64,000 nt of DNA from Gordonia bronchialis DSM 43247 (lineage in GTDB: Bacteria; Actinomycetota; Actinomycetes; Mycobacteriales; Mycobacteriaceae). Made by a program: the position numbers and the translations under genes. The stretch covers positions 744,001 to 808,000 of the forward strand of contig NC_013441.1 in assembly GCF_000024785.1 (NCBI RefSeq), read 5' to 3'. The notes beneath the pieces are model-generated. The model had not been told where the DNA came from, ran no database searches, and saw only the letters and a list, made by a program, of their open reading frames with translations. Shown piece after piece: positions 1-7,823 of the stretch (position 1 is the first letter of the stretch; every line of letters starts with the position of its first letter).

Positions 1-875
1 ACGACATCGGCGAACACGAGCGGCGCCTGCTCGGCGATGCGCAGTGCCGTCGACGCCGCGGTGATCGACGTCGCGTCGGATGCGGACAGGAACGCGAGGT
101 CGGCGGAGCGGGCGAGGAAATCGGTCGCGTCGTGTTCGAGATCGGGCCCGGCTCCCGGTCCCTCGAGGTCGACGGAGCCGGCGATCACCGGCCGGCCCTG
201 GGGTGGTCGCGGGGTGATCGACGGACCGCGCACCGAGAAGAACCGGCCGTGAAAGTCGATGTGGTGCAATTTGTCCCGATCGACGAACCGGCCGGTGTCG
301 ACGTCGCGGATCTCCGCGTCGTCCTCCCATCTGTCCCAAAGCCGGCGCAGCACCTCCGCATACTCGCCGGCCTCGGCGTAAAGCGACTCGGTCGTCAGAT
401 CGTCGGGGGATCGGCGACCCACGAGCCGGACGCCGTCGGCGCTTGCATCCACGGCCACCAGCGCTCCGGCCCGACCGCGACTGACGAAGTCGAGAGTCGC
501 GATGGCCTTGGCCGCATGAAACGGTTCGGTGTGGGTGGCCACCACGGTCGGCAGGATGCCGATGCCGCCGACCTGCGGCGCGACGCGCGCCGCGATCAGT
601 ACGGAGTCGAGACGGCCGGCGACCCGGTCGGTGTGCGCGTGTGCGTCGTCGGGATCGGCGACGGTACCCGGGTGGGTGCCGAAACCGTCGTCGATGGTCA
701 CCAGGACCGGTGCCGCGGCGGCGGCCGTGCCGATGACATCGCGCCAGTAACCGGCGGTCAACAGATCTTTCGGCCGCGCGGACGGCTCTCGCCAGGCCGC
801 CGGATGCCAGCCGGCGCCGGACAGCCCGACGGCGACAAGGGGAGAGCTTCGCGTCATCTGGTCGACAATCTCCAT
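1..875 (-). CDS. LLM-class flavin-dependent oxidoreductase (3' end outside window)
   Basis: The minus strand is open from an ATG at 875 to the window edge and is not terminated here, so the protein is partial (about 291 residues visible). The translation reads as a bacterial-luciferase-like TIM barrel: an N-terminal GLSGAGWHPAAWR stretch typical of NtaA/SnaA/DszA-like monooxygenases, then GGIGILPTVVATHTEPFHAAK and a later GRPVIAGS strand. Such proteins use reduced FMN to oxygenate small organic substrates; the substrate cannot be inferred. Other in-frame starts are GTG 893 and ATG 857, and none has a clear Shine-Dalgarno. It is divergent from the genes at 1022 and 1195. Confidence 0.8.
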   Translation of the reverse strand, partial: MEIVDQMTRSSPLVAVGLSGAGWHPAAWREPSARPKDLLTAGYWRDVIGTAAAAAPVLVTIDDGFGTHPGTVADPDDAHAHTDRVAGRLDSVLIAARVAPQVGGIGILPTVVATHTEPFHAAKAIATLDFVSRGRAGALVAVDASADGVRLVGRRSPDDLTTESLYAEAGEYAEVLRRLWDRWEDDAEIRDVDTGRFVDRDKLHHIDFHGRFFSVRGPSITPRPPQGRPVIAGSVDLEGPGAGPDLEHDATDFLARSADLAFLSASDATSITAASTALRIAEQAPLVFADV

Positions 876-1021
876 CTCGTGGGTCGGGTTCACCTGGATA
901 ACGCGCCCGGGGTGTCGATCAGACCCCGTCGGAGTGGATGCGATCACGCTGGGCACAACCCTCGCGCGATGTCCGGGCAAGGTCGATCCTGGCACTTCGA
1001 CGTCTATCCGGGAGTGTTGTC

Positions 1022-1198
1022 ATGTCGTGGTTGAGTCGCGTGCTCGACGCCCAGCATCACCACCTGCTGCGCGGCGTCGAGGGCCTGATGCCCGAGGCCG
1101 CGAATGCCACCGCACTGTGCAACGGACCGCGGTGTGTCTGCGCCGAATCCGACTGCGACGCAGCGGCCGATCGCACTGTCGTCGAGTGGCCGCGGTGA
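1022..1198 (+). CDS. Small Cys-containing hypothetical protein (58 aa)
   Basis: This is a short ORF starting MSWLSRVLDAQHHHLL, with a GGAG at 1011-1014 seven bases before the ATG. A cluster CNGPRCVCAESDC (four Cys in 13 residues) could bind a metal or form disulfides. Its TGA overlaps the GTG start of the downstream LLM gene (GTGA, 1195-1198), which suggests translational coupling and supports reality. I recognise no family. Confidence is limited by its length. Confidence 0.45.
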   Translation: MSWLSRVLDAQHHHLLRGVEGLMPEAANATALCNGPRCVCAESDCDAAADRTVVEWPR

Positions 1199-2309
1199 GC
1201 CGGGTCCCGTTGTCGGTGCTGGACCTCGCGCCGGTGACCGAGGGCAGTACCCCGCAGGATCGGTGCGTCGCAGCATCGAACTCGCGCAGGTGGCCGAGGC
1301 CGCCGGATACCGACGGTTCTGGCTGGCCGAACATCATTTTGTCTCGGTCGCCAGCTCGTCGACGACGACGCTGATCGCGCTGGTGGCCGCGGCGACCCGA
1401 CGCATCCGGGTGGGCAGCGCCGCCGTGCAGGCCGGCCACCACACCGCGGCATCGATCGTGGAGGCCTTCGGGACCGTCGACGCCGTCCACCCCGGGCGAC
1501 TTGACCTGGGGCTGGGCCGTTCGGGGCAGCGTCGAACGGAGCTGTTGGGGCCGTCAGGGGCGCCGTCGAGGCCGCGGGAACCCGAACGCGTCGTCGACGG
1601 GTTGCTCATCCCCGAACCGTTCCCGGGGGAGAAGTTGCTGACCTCACCACTGGTGGCGGCGACCACCCGCGCCGTGGAGTTCGACGGTGCCCGCCAACCC
1701 GACTTCGCCGACGCCGTCTCCGACGTGATCGCCCTGCTACGTGGTGATTTCGCAGTTGAGGATGTCGCGCTGCGCGCGGTGCCGGGCGAGGGCGCCGACG
1801 TCGAGATCTGGATCTTCGGCAGCAGCAAAGGGCAGAGCGCGCAGGTGGCCGGCCACGAAGGGCTCCCGTTTGTCGCGAACTACCACGTCAGTCCGTCGAC
1901 CGTGCTGGAGGCCACCGAGGTTTACCGGACATCGTTCCGGCCGTCGGACCGGCTGGCCGAACCCTACGTCGTGGTGTCGGCCGACGTGGTTGTCGCCGAA
2001 GATGATTCGACCGCCCGCCACCTTGCCTCCACCTACGGTCACTGGGTGTACGACATCCGCAGCGGCGCCGGCGCGGGTGACTACCTCGATCCCGCCACCG
2101 CCCCACCGCTGTCCGACGACCAGCGCGCCGTAGTCGACGACCGCGTCCGCACCCAGTTCGTCGGCTCACCGTCGACGGTGGCCGAGCGCCTCGACACCCT
2201 GGCCCGCGTCACCGGCGCCAACGAACTCGCGATCACCAGCGTCACACACGATTTCGAGGACCGGAAAAGATCGCACCGGTTGTTGGCGCAGGAGTGGGGG
2301 CTGGCTTGA
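1195..2309 (+). pseudogene. MsnO8-like LLM oxidoreductase with a -1 frameshift
   Basis: From the GTG at 1195 the frame reads SRVPLSVLDLAPVTEGSTPQD, the typical N-terminus of the MsnO8/luciferase-like group 1 family, and then loses sense at about 1258-1263. The next frame continues with RRSIELAQVAEAAGYRRFW and LAEHH and runs to the TGA at 2307-2309. Restoring one G (GATCGGTG to GATGCGGTG near 1259) joins both halves with the expected spacing. The C-terminal part keeps SGTG-like and FVGSPSTVAERL segments. The gene is either an authentic frameshift pseudogene or carries a one-base sequencing error; otherwise it looks full length (about 371 aa). It is coupled to the small ORF upstream. Confidence 0.75.
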
Positions 2310-2337
2310 GTCGGCCACTCGTGCTGGATCGGCGACC

Positions 2338-2641
2338 CACTGCCACTGCTGGTTGAGCCGCGACCCCCAACTGCTGGTTGAGCCGCGACGGCGAGCGCCA
2401 GCGAGCCGAGCGTGTCGAAACCACTGGTGAGACAACAATGTCCGCAACGACGGTGGTTGCGGACATTGTCGGCGTGCGGATGGTTTCGACACGGCGCGGG
2501 CTCGCTGCGCTCGCCCGTGCCGGCTCAACCAGCAGCGGGGGTGCGGCGCGGGCTCGCTGCGCTCGCCCGTGCCGGCTCAACCAGCAGCGGGGGTGCGGCT
2601 CGGGCTCGCTGCGCTCGTCCGTGCCGGCTCAACCAGCAGGA
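2338..2641. repeat. Intergenic repeat block with three 52-bp tandem units and inverted arms
   Basis: The block lies between two convergent gene ends. TGCTGGTTGAGCCG occurs twice on the left (near 2347 and 2372), and its reverse complement CGGCTCAACCAGCA occurs three times on the right. The right half is a tandem array whose units begin GGCGCGGG/GGCTCGGG at 2493, 2545 and 2597, an exact 52-bp period. The motif GTTTCGACACG and the CGGCTCAACCAGCAG module recur at 62.3 kb, so this is a dispersed family rather than a local duplication. It probably acts as a transcription boundary or is a non-autonomous repeat. Confidence 0.8.
2435..2469. repeat. Perfect 14-bp hairpin inside the repeat block
   Basis: ACAATGTCCGCAAC (2435-2448) and GTTGCGGACATTGT (2456-2469) are perfect inverted arms around a 7-base loop. 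The hairpin sits at the centre of the larger inverted structure between convergent genes. A degenerate version (GCGAACATTGTTGTCGC) lies in the related block near 62288. Confidence 0.8.
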
Positions 2642-2650
2642 CGGGACAGC

Positions 2651-3763
2651 TCAGCCGACCATCACCATGTCGTAGTCGCTCACCGAATTGGCAAGGGCGG
2701 CTACGTGGTCGTCGGCTCCGCCGAGGGTGTGTGAGATGGCGGTCAGGCGGCTCAGGTAGTGGCCCACCGGGTATTCGGCGGTCATGCCGATACCGCCGTG
2801 CATCTGGACGGCCTCCTGACCGATGCCGCGACCGGACCGGCAGATCTGCAGCTTGGCGCGGGAGGCGATCGCCGGATCGCAGATGCCCGACGCCAAGGCG
2901 GTGGTCGCGTACAGACTCATGCTGCGGGCGAGCTCGAGCAGCACGTACATGTCGGCGGCCCGTTGGGTGAGTGTCTGGAAGGTCGCCAGGGTGACGCCGA
3001 ACTGCTTGCGCGTCTTGAGATATTCGACGGTGAGGTCGAGGGACCGTTCCATCGCGCCGAGGGCCTCGGCGCACAGCGCGGTCTGGATTCCGACCTCGGC
3101 GTCGGCGATGGCCTGCGTGGCGTCGCCGCTCCCGAGGCGCGTGGCCGGGGCGTCGGCGAACTCGAACTGCGCACCCCGACGACGGTCGCTGGTGCGGTAG
3201 GCGGTGCGGGTGACACCGCTGGCGTCGGCGTCCACCAGGTACAGGCCGATGCCGTCGTCGGTGCGGGCGGACACGACCAGCTTGTCTGCACAGTCACCAT
3301 GGCCGACAAGGGTTTTGGTTCCGGAGATGGTGTCGCCGGACGCGGTGGTGGCGACCTTGGCACCGGGCCAGCGATCGCCCGGCTCGAGGTGCGCGAAGGC
3401 CATCAGCAGCTCGCCCGAGGCCAGGCCGCCGAGCAGCTCGGCGCGAGTGTCACCGTCGGCGGTCGCGGCCACCAGCGAGCTCGGAACGAGCACCGAATCC
3501 AGGTACGGCTCAGGGGCATTGGCACGGCCGAGCTCGGTCATGACACTGGCGAACTCGACGGGTCCGGCACCCATGCCGCCGTCCTCCTCGGGGATGGTGA
3601 GGCCGAGGATGCCGATGTCGGCCAGCGACTTCCACACCCCCTTGTCCCAGCCGAGCTCGCTGTCGGTGACCTTGCGCAGGGTCTCCACGTCGTAGGTGCG
3701 GGTCAGCACCTCACGGACGGTGTCCCGCAACATCGTCTGTTCGTCGGAGAGTTCGAAATCCAT
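2651..3763 (-). CDS. Acyl-CoA dehydrogenase, catalytic-type subunit
   Basis: This 370-aa FadE-type flavoprotein would oxidise acyl-CoA thioesters to the 2,3-enoyl form. The ATG at 3763 (MDFELSDEQTML) has GAGGA upstream; the longer open frame is a shadow. The N-terminal helical domain, the beta-domain and the C-terminal helical domain are all present. MHGGIGMTAEYPVG near the C-terminus contains the Glu at the catalytic-base position of MCAD-like enzymes. It lies 52 bases downstream of a second acyl-CoA dehydrogenase and is co-oriented with it, the arrangement of two-subunit acyl-CoA dehydrogenases of actinobacterial steroid or side-chain degradation. The substrate is unknown. Confidence 0.9.
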   Translation of the reverse strand: MDFELSDEQTMLRDTVREVLTRTYDVETLRKVTDSELGWDKGVWKSLADIGILGLTIPEEDGGMGAGPVEFASVMTELGRANAPEPYLDSVLVPSSLVAATADGDTRAELLGGLASGELLMAFAHLEPGDRWPGAKVATTASGDTISGTKTLVGHGDCADKLVVSARTDDGIGLYLVDADASGVTRTAYRTSDRRRGAQFEFADAPATRLGSGDATQAIADAEVGIQTALCAEALGAMERSLDLTVEYLKTRKQFGVTLATFQTLTQRAADMYVLLELARSMSLYATTALASGICDPAIASRAKLQICRSGRGIGQEAVQMHGGIGMTAEYPVGHYLSRLTAISHTLGGADDHVAALANSVSDYDMVMVG

Positions 3764-3815
3764 GAATGGTTCCTCGATGGTCTGAAGGTAGGGAAAGCTG
3801 TTGGGGAAGTGCGGT

Positions 3816-5012
3816 TTACAGGCCGAGCACGGCCTTGTCGATGATCTGGCGCTGCACCTCGGAGGAACCGCCGTAGATCGAGACCTTGCGGTAGTTGAGG
3901 TAGGTCGGCGCCGACAGCTGCGCCCACTCCGGTGCCGCCACATCGGCGGTCCCGTTGGCCGCACCCGCTTCGATACCGGACACCGGCAGCGAATCCTGGC
4001 CGGCGATGTCGGCGATCAACTCGGTGGCGGCCTGCTGCAGCTGGCTGCCCTTGAGTTTCAGCAACGACGACGCCGGGTTCGGCTTGCCGTCGGCCGAGGA
4101 TGCCGCAACCCGAAGCTGCGTCAATTCCAGTGCGAGGAGCTCGTTTTCGATCTCGGCAAGACGCGCGGCGAACAGCGGGTCCTCGAGCAGGGTGCCGCCG
4201 TCGGCGGTCGGTGTCTCACGGGCGAGTTCCTTGGCGCGGGCCAGGCGGGTCTTGGTGTGACCCACGCGGGCGATACCGCTGCGCTCGTTGCCGAGCAGGA
4301 ACTTGGCCTGCGTCCAACCCTCGTTCTCGTTTCCGACCAGGTTCTCCACCGGCACGCGGACGTCGTTGAAGAAGACCTCGTTGACCTCGAAGCTGCCGTC
4401 GATGAGCTGAATCGGTCGCAGTTCGACGCCGGGGGTGTCCATCGGGAAGAGCAGCATCGAGATGCCGGCCTGCTTCTTCACGTCGGGGTTGGTGCGGGCC
4501 AGGCAGAAGATCCAGTCGGCGTACTGGCCGAGCGTGGTCCACGTCTTCTGACCGTTGACGACGTAGTGGTCGCCGTCGCGGACCGCACGGGTCTTGAGGG
4601 AGGCGAGGTCGGAGCCGGCCTCGGGTTCGGAGAAGCCCTGGCACCACCAGATGTCGAGGTTCGCGGTCTTGGGCAGGAACCGCTCCTTCATCTCCTGTGA
4701 CCCGAACTGCGCGATCACCGGACCGATCATGCCCGCGTTGAACGGCAGCAGATCCGGCACATGCATCAGCGCCATCTCCTCGCGGTAGATGTGCGATTCG
4801 ATGGGGGTCCAGTTCTTGCCGCCCCATTCGACCGGCCATCCGGGCACCGCGACGCCGTGCTCGTTGAGGATGCGCGTGGTGGTGACGAGATCGTCGGGGT
4901 AGTTGAGCTTGCCGGCCTCGTTCCGCTCGCGGATGTCCTCGGGCACCTTGGCAAAGATGCCGCGGATCTCCTCGCGGAACGCCTCTTCTTCGGGGCTGAA
5001 CTTGAGATGCAT
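3816..5012 (-). CDS. Acyl-CoA dehydrogenase, partner subunit
   Basis: This 398-aa protein is first in the operon. CQGFSEPEAGSDLASLKT and WTTLGQYADWIFCLART are the flavin/substrate-binding signatures of the family. The C-terminal YGGSSEVQRQIIDKAVLG has no Glu at the MCAD-type catalytic position, whereas the downstream protein has one. That supports a heteromeric enzyme in which this subunit supplies much of the FAD site; this is inference from the family. The start at ATG 5012 is consistent with MHLKFSPEEEAFR. It is divergent from a TetR gene, with a palindrome between them. Confidence 0.9.
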   Translation of the reverse strand: MHLKFSPEEEAFREEIRGIFAKVPEDIRERNEAGKLNYPDDLVTTTRILNEHGVAVPGWPVEWGGKNWTPIESHIYREEMALMHVPDLLPFNAGMIGPVIAQFGSQEMKERFLPKTANLDIWWCQGFSEPEAGSDLASLKTRAVRDGDHYVVNGQKTWTTLGQYADWIFCLARTNPDVKKQAGISMLLFPMDTPGVELRPIQLIDGSFEVNEVFFNDVRVPVENLVGNENEGWTQAKFLLGNERSGIARVGHTKTRLARAKELARETPTADGGTLLEDPLFAARLAEIENELLALELTQLRVAASSADGKPNPASSLLKLKGSQLQQAATELIADIAGQDSLPVSGIEAGAANGTADVAAPEWAQLSAPTYLNYRKVSIYGGSSEVQRQIIDKAVLGL

Positions 5013-5107
5013 GGGTTCTGTCTACTCCTTGTTGAGGGACCCTGCGGCGACCTGACACAAAAGCAACCAGATTCGCGTTAAAACCAAATCTATCTGGTCC
5101 AGCGCTG

Positions 5108-5131
5108 TTAATGCAATGATCTTTGCAATAA
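5108..5131. promoter_or_regulatory. Candidate TetR operator
   Basis: TTAATGCAA (5108-5116) and TTGCAATAA (5123-5131) form an inverted repeat matching at 8 of 9 positions with a 6-base spacer. It lies between the divergent acyl-CoA dehydrogenase operon and the TetR gene, 10 bases before the TetR start. A weaker CCAGAT/ATCTGG pair lies at 5067-5097. A site here could control both promoters. Confidence 0.5.
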
Positions 5132-5140
5132 CCTGTCCCC

Positions 5141-5749
5141 ATGACTACGGAGACACCTGCCGACGACGTCGCGGTCGGAGACCGGTCCGCGCGCACACGT
5201 CCCGGGGGACGGAGTGCGCGGGTCCAGCGTGCGGTGTACCGCGCGGTCGGCCAGCTCGTCGACGGCGGACACGGCGCGTCGATGACGATCCCGCAGGTGG
5301 CCGAGCGGGCCGGGGTCAACCCAACGACGGTCTATCGGCGGTGGGGAACAGTGGACGCACTGCTCAGCGAGGTGGCGGTGTTTGTCCTGACCCGCGAGGA
5401 GCACATCCCGGACCTGGGCCGCCTGCGCGACGACCTGCTCGAATGGGTCGACACCATGGCCGTCGACATCGACAAACCCGACCGTCGTGCCCACCTGCGA
5501 GCGATGGTGAGTGCGCGCGACGGCGAGATCGAGCTCTGCCCGTGCTGGGAGTTCCGCAAGCGGCAGGCCGTCGTCATGGTCGAACGGGCCGTCGAACGTG
5601 GTGAGCAGTCGCCGACGGTGGATCAGATCCTCGACCACATCATCGCCCCGCTCTACGGGAAATCGGTCTTTGGGCTCGCGATCGACCGGGAATTCGGGGC
5701 GCGGCTCGTCGAAGACGTCATGTCGATGGCGCCCGACCCCAGGCCCTGA
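5141..5749 (+). CDS. TetR/AcrR-family regulator
   Basis: This 202-aa protein has an N-terminal HTH around residues 45-70 (MTIPQVAERAGVNPTTVYRRW), preceded by a basic extension. The C-terminal domain is TetR_C-like (LRDDLLEWVDTMAV ... IIAPLYGKSVFG). It is divergent from the two acyl-CoA dehydrogenase genes, so it is probably their repressor responding to an acyl-CoA or related metabolite. The start is ATG 5141. Confidence 0.88.
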   Translation: MTTETPADDVAVGDRSARTRPGGRSARVQRAVYRAVGQLVDGGHGASMTIPQVAERAGVNPTTVYRRWGTVDALLSEVAVFVLTREEHIPDLGRLRDDLLEWVDTMAVDIDKPDRRAHLRAMVSARDGEIELCPCWEFRKRQAVVMVERAVERGEQSPTVDQILDHIIAPLYGKSVFGLAIDREFGARLVEDVMSMAPDPRP

Positions 5750-5806
5750 CCCACGCCCTCGCCCCGCCCTCGTCGACGGTCAGCTCGACCACACCGAACA
5801 TCGCAC

Positions 5807-5944
5807 CAGGTCTACAGCGGTCTGTCGGTCAACTCGACGGGATCGTCGGAGACCGTCGTCGATCTCGCGAGGGTGGACGCCGACACGGTGGGCGCCCTCG
5901 ACGGCCACATCAAGGGTGTTCATCCGTGCGGGTGGGGCTGTTGA
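5807..5944 (+). pseudogene. Possible 3' remnant of an unidentified gene
   Basis: In this stretch between the TetR gene and the amidase, one frame reads QVYSGLSVNSTGSSETVVDL then ARVDADTVGALDGHIKGVHP to a TGA at 5942-5944. The composition resembles protein rather than random high-GC DNA, but there is no start, no Shine-Dalgarno and no recognisable family. It may be a decayed gene tail. Weak call. Confidence 0.2.
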
Positions 5945-5960
5945 CGCTATCCTCGCGCCC

Positions 5961-7379
5961 ATGAAGCGAGTGCACGCGTTCGGCGACGATTGTCTCGGCG
6001 AACTCGACGGGGTGGGGGTCGCGCAGGCGATCGCGGCAGGGCAGTTCTCGGCGTCGGATGCGGTAGAAGCCGCGCTCGAGCGGATCGACGCCGTGAACCC
6101 GACGCTGGGAGCGGTGGCCCACGACGACCGCGAACGGGCCCGCAAACGGGCCGTCGACAACGACTTCCCGAGCGGTTCATTCGTCGGCGTGCCGTCGATC
6201 ATCAAGAACAACACCGCGTTCGCCGGACTCCCGACGCAGCACGGTTCGGCCGCGGTGCCCGCCACCCCGGCCGCCGCAAATGAGGCATTCACCGACCAGT
6301 TGCTCGCCACCGGCATCAACATCGTCGGGGCGTCGACGTTGCCCGCCTTCGGGCTGACCGCGACCACCGAGTTCGTCGACCGTGATCCGACGCGCAATCC
6401 GTGGGACACCGACTACTCGTGCGGCGCGTCGTCGGGTGGTTCGGCCGCGCTGGTCGCCGCCGGCGCGCTGCCCATCGCCCACGCCAACGACGGCGGCGGC
6501 TCGATCCGCATCCCCGCCGCGGCCTGCGGACTCGTCGGACTCAAACCGTCGCGCGATCGCGTGGCGCCGCCGAAAGAGGGCGAAGCCGCGCCCATCGACA
6601 TCATCTCCAACGGCATCGTCAGCCGAACCGTCCGTGACACAGCGCATTTCATTGCCGACGCCGAGCGATTCCGCGCTGCACCCGGAATGCCGGCCGTCGG
6701 ACTGGTGGAAGGGCCGGGGCAACGCCGGCTGCGCATCGCGCTGGTGACCGAACCACTGACCGGCCAGCTTCTCGACCCCGACACCCAGCGCGCGGTCACC
6801 GCGATCGCCGATCTCCTGGAGAATCTGGGTCACCGTACCGAGATGGTGCCGTTGCCCGTCGACCGTTCCTACGCAACACAATTCACCGACTACTGGGCAC
6901 TGATGGCCTATTCGCTGGACCACTTCGGCAAACGGATCATTGACAAGGGCTTCGACCGGTCACAACTCGATCCCTTCACCCGCGGCCTGTCGCGGATGGC
7001 GCTACGACGGTTCTGGCGCATCCCGGGTGCAATCCGCGGTCTCAAGCGCTCGACAGCGGCCTTCCGTGGCATGTTCGACCGCTTCGAGCTGGTGCTCTCG
7101 CCGACGCTGGCCCACATCACCCCCGAGATTGGATATCTCGATCCCGCAGGCGATTTCGACGAGATCTTCGAGCGGCTCACCCGGTATGTCGCGTTCACCC
7201 CGGCCAACAACACCGCCGGGATGCCCGGCATCAGTCTGCCGCTCGCCCAGGACAATCGCGGACTGCCGATCGGTATCCACTTCTCCGCCGACGTCGGGCA
7301 TGAGCGCACACTGCTCGAGATCGGCTTCGAACTCGAAGCGGCGCAACCGTTTGCGCGGATTCAGGATGCGGTTGGCTGA
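5961..7379 (+). CDS. Amidase (amidase-signature family)
   Basis: This 472-aa protein starts at ATG 5961 (MKRVHAFGDDCLGE); the longer upstream frame is not coding. The Ser-cisSer-Lys triad elements are visible: Lys in VPSIIKNN, the cis-Ser region in SCGASSGGSAAL and the Ser-rich loop in HANDGGGSIRIPAA. It hydrolyses amides to carboxylate plus ammonia; the substrate is unresolved. The C-terminal half (LSPTLAHITPEIGYL ... NTAGMPGISLP) matches the family. It stands alone between the TetR gene and the hairpin region. A TTGACG lies at 5941 without a convincing -10. Confidence 0.88.
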   Translation: MKRVHAFGDDCLGELDGVGVAQAIAAGQFSASDAVEAALERIDAVNPTLGAVAHDDRERARKRAVDNDFPSGSFVGVPSIIKNNTAFAGLPTQHGSAAVPATPAAANEAFTDQLLATGINIVGASTLPAFGLTATTEFVDRDPTRNPWDTDYSCGASSGGSAALVAAGALPIAHANDGGGSIRIPAAACGLVGLKPSRDRVAPPKEGEAAPIDIISNGIVSRTVRDTAHFIADAERFRAAPGMPAVGLVEGPGQRRLRIALVTEPLTGQLLDPDTQRAVTAIADLLENLGHRTEMVPLPVDRSYATQFTDYWALMAYSLDHFGKRIIDKGFDRSQLDPFTRGLSRMALRRFWRIPGAIRGLKRSTAAFRGMFDRFELVLSPTLAHITPEIGYLDPAGDFDEIFERLTRYVAFTPANNTAGMPGISLPLAQDNRGLPIGIHFSADVGHERTLLEIGFELEAAQPFARIQDAVG

Positions 7380-7823
7380 GCGGGCGTAGTTGACCGCCCG
7401 AGGTCGGCGATAGTGCCGTTGGCGATCGTGGTGGGAGGCCGTGGATCCCGGCGCGACGGTCAGCGCAGGCCCACGATCTCCTTGGGGCAGACGGCTAGCA
7501 TGGCTCCGGGAGCGGCGAGAAGCGCGACATTGACGCGGTCGCAAGGCGCCACGACCGAGCTGAATGAGCCATCGCCGGAGATTGCGAAGGGACCGGTCGT
7601 CCTCCCGTTGCCGCGGCGATCGATTGTCCCCTCCACGGACAATCGGAAAAGGAACAACCGGAAAACGTTGATGACGATGCACACCGACGATTGCCGCCGG
7701 GCCACCACACCCGGGTGAGCAACCGACGCAACGACAACTGCTCGCGTGCCTCCCATCCGCTCGCGATACGTCACGAGCAAACGGGAGACACGCGAGCAGA
7801 TGCCAGCGTGCGACGGTCGAACC
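7380..7823. other. Non-coding stretch with two hairpins
   Basis: No convincing gene is seen between the convergent amidase and symporter ends. CGATTGTCC (7621-7629) pairs with GGACAATCG (7637-7645). CTCGCGTGCCTCCC (7741-7754) pairs with GGGAGACACGCGAG (7793-7806, 13 of 14), with an inner GCTCG/CGAGC stem. The second lies just beyond the symporter stop and probably ends that transcript. A minus-strand ORF (7460-7849) runs through both hairpins without support. Confidence 0.5.

Noticed and set aside
132..1034. 300-aa plus-strand ORF opposite the first gene
   Set aside because: It is the antisense shadow of the LLM oxidoreductase; the minus-strand translation has clear family motifs and this one is low-complexity Arg/Gly.
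2493..2640. CRISPR array from the 52-bp units
   Set aside because: The units are directly adjacent and nearly identical throughout, with no unique spacers and no cas genes.
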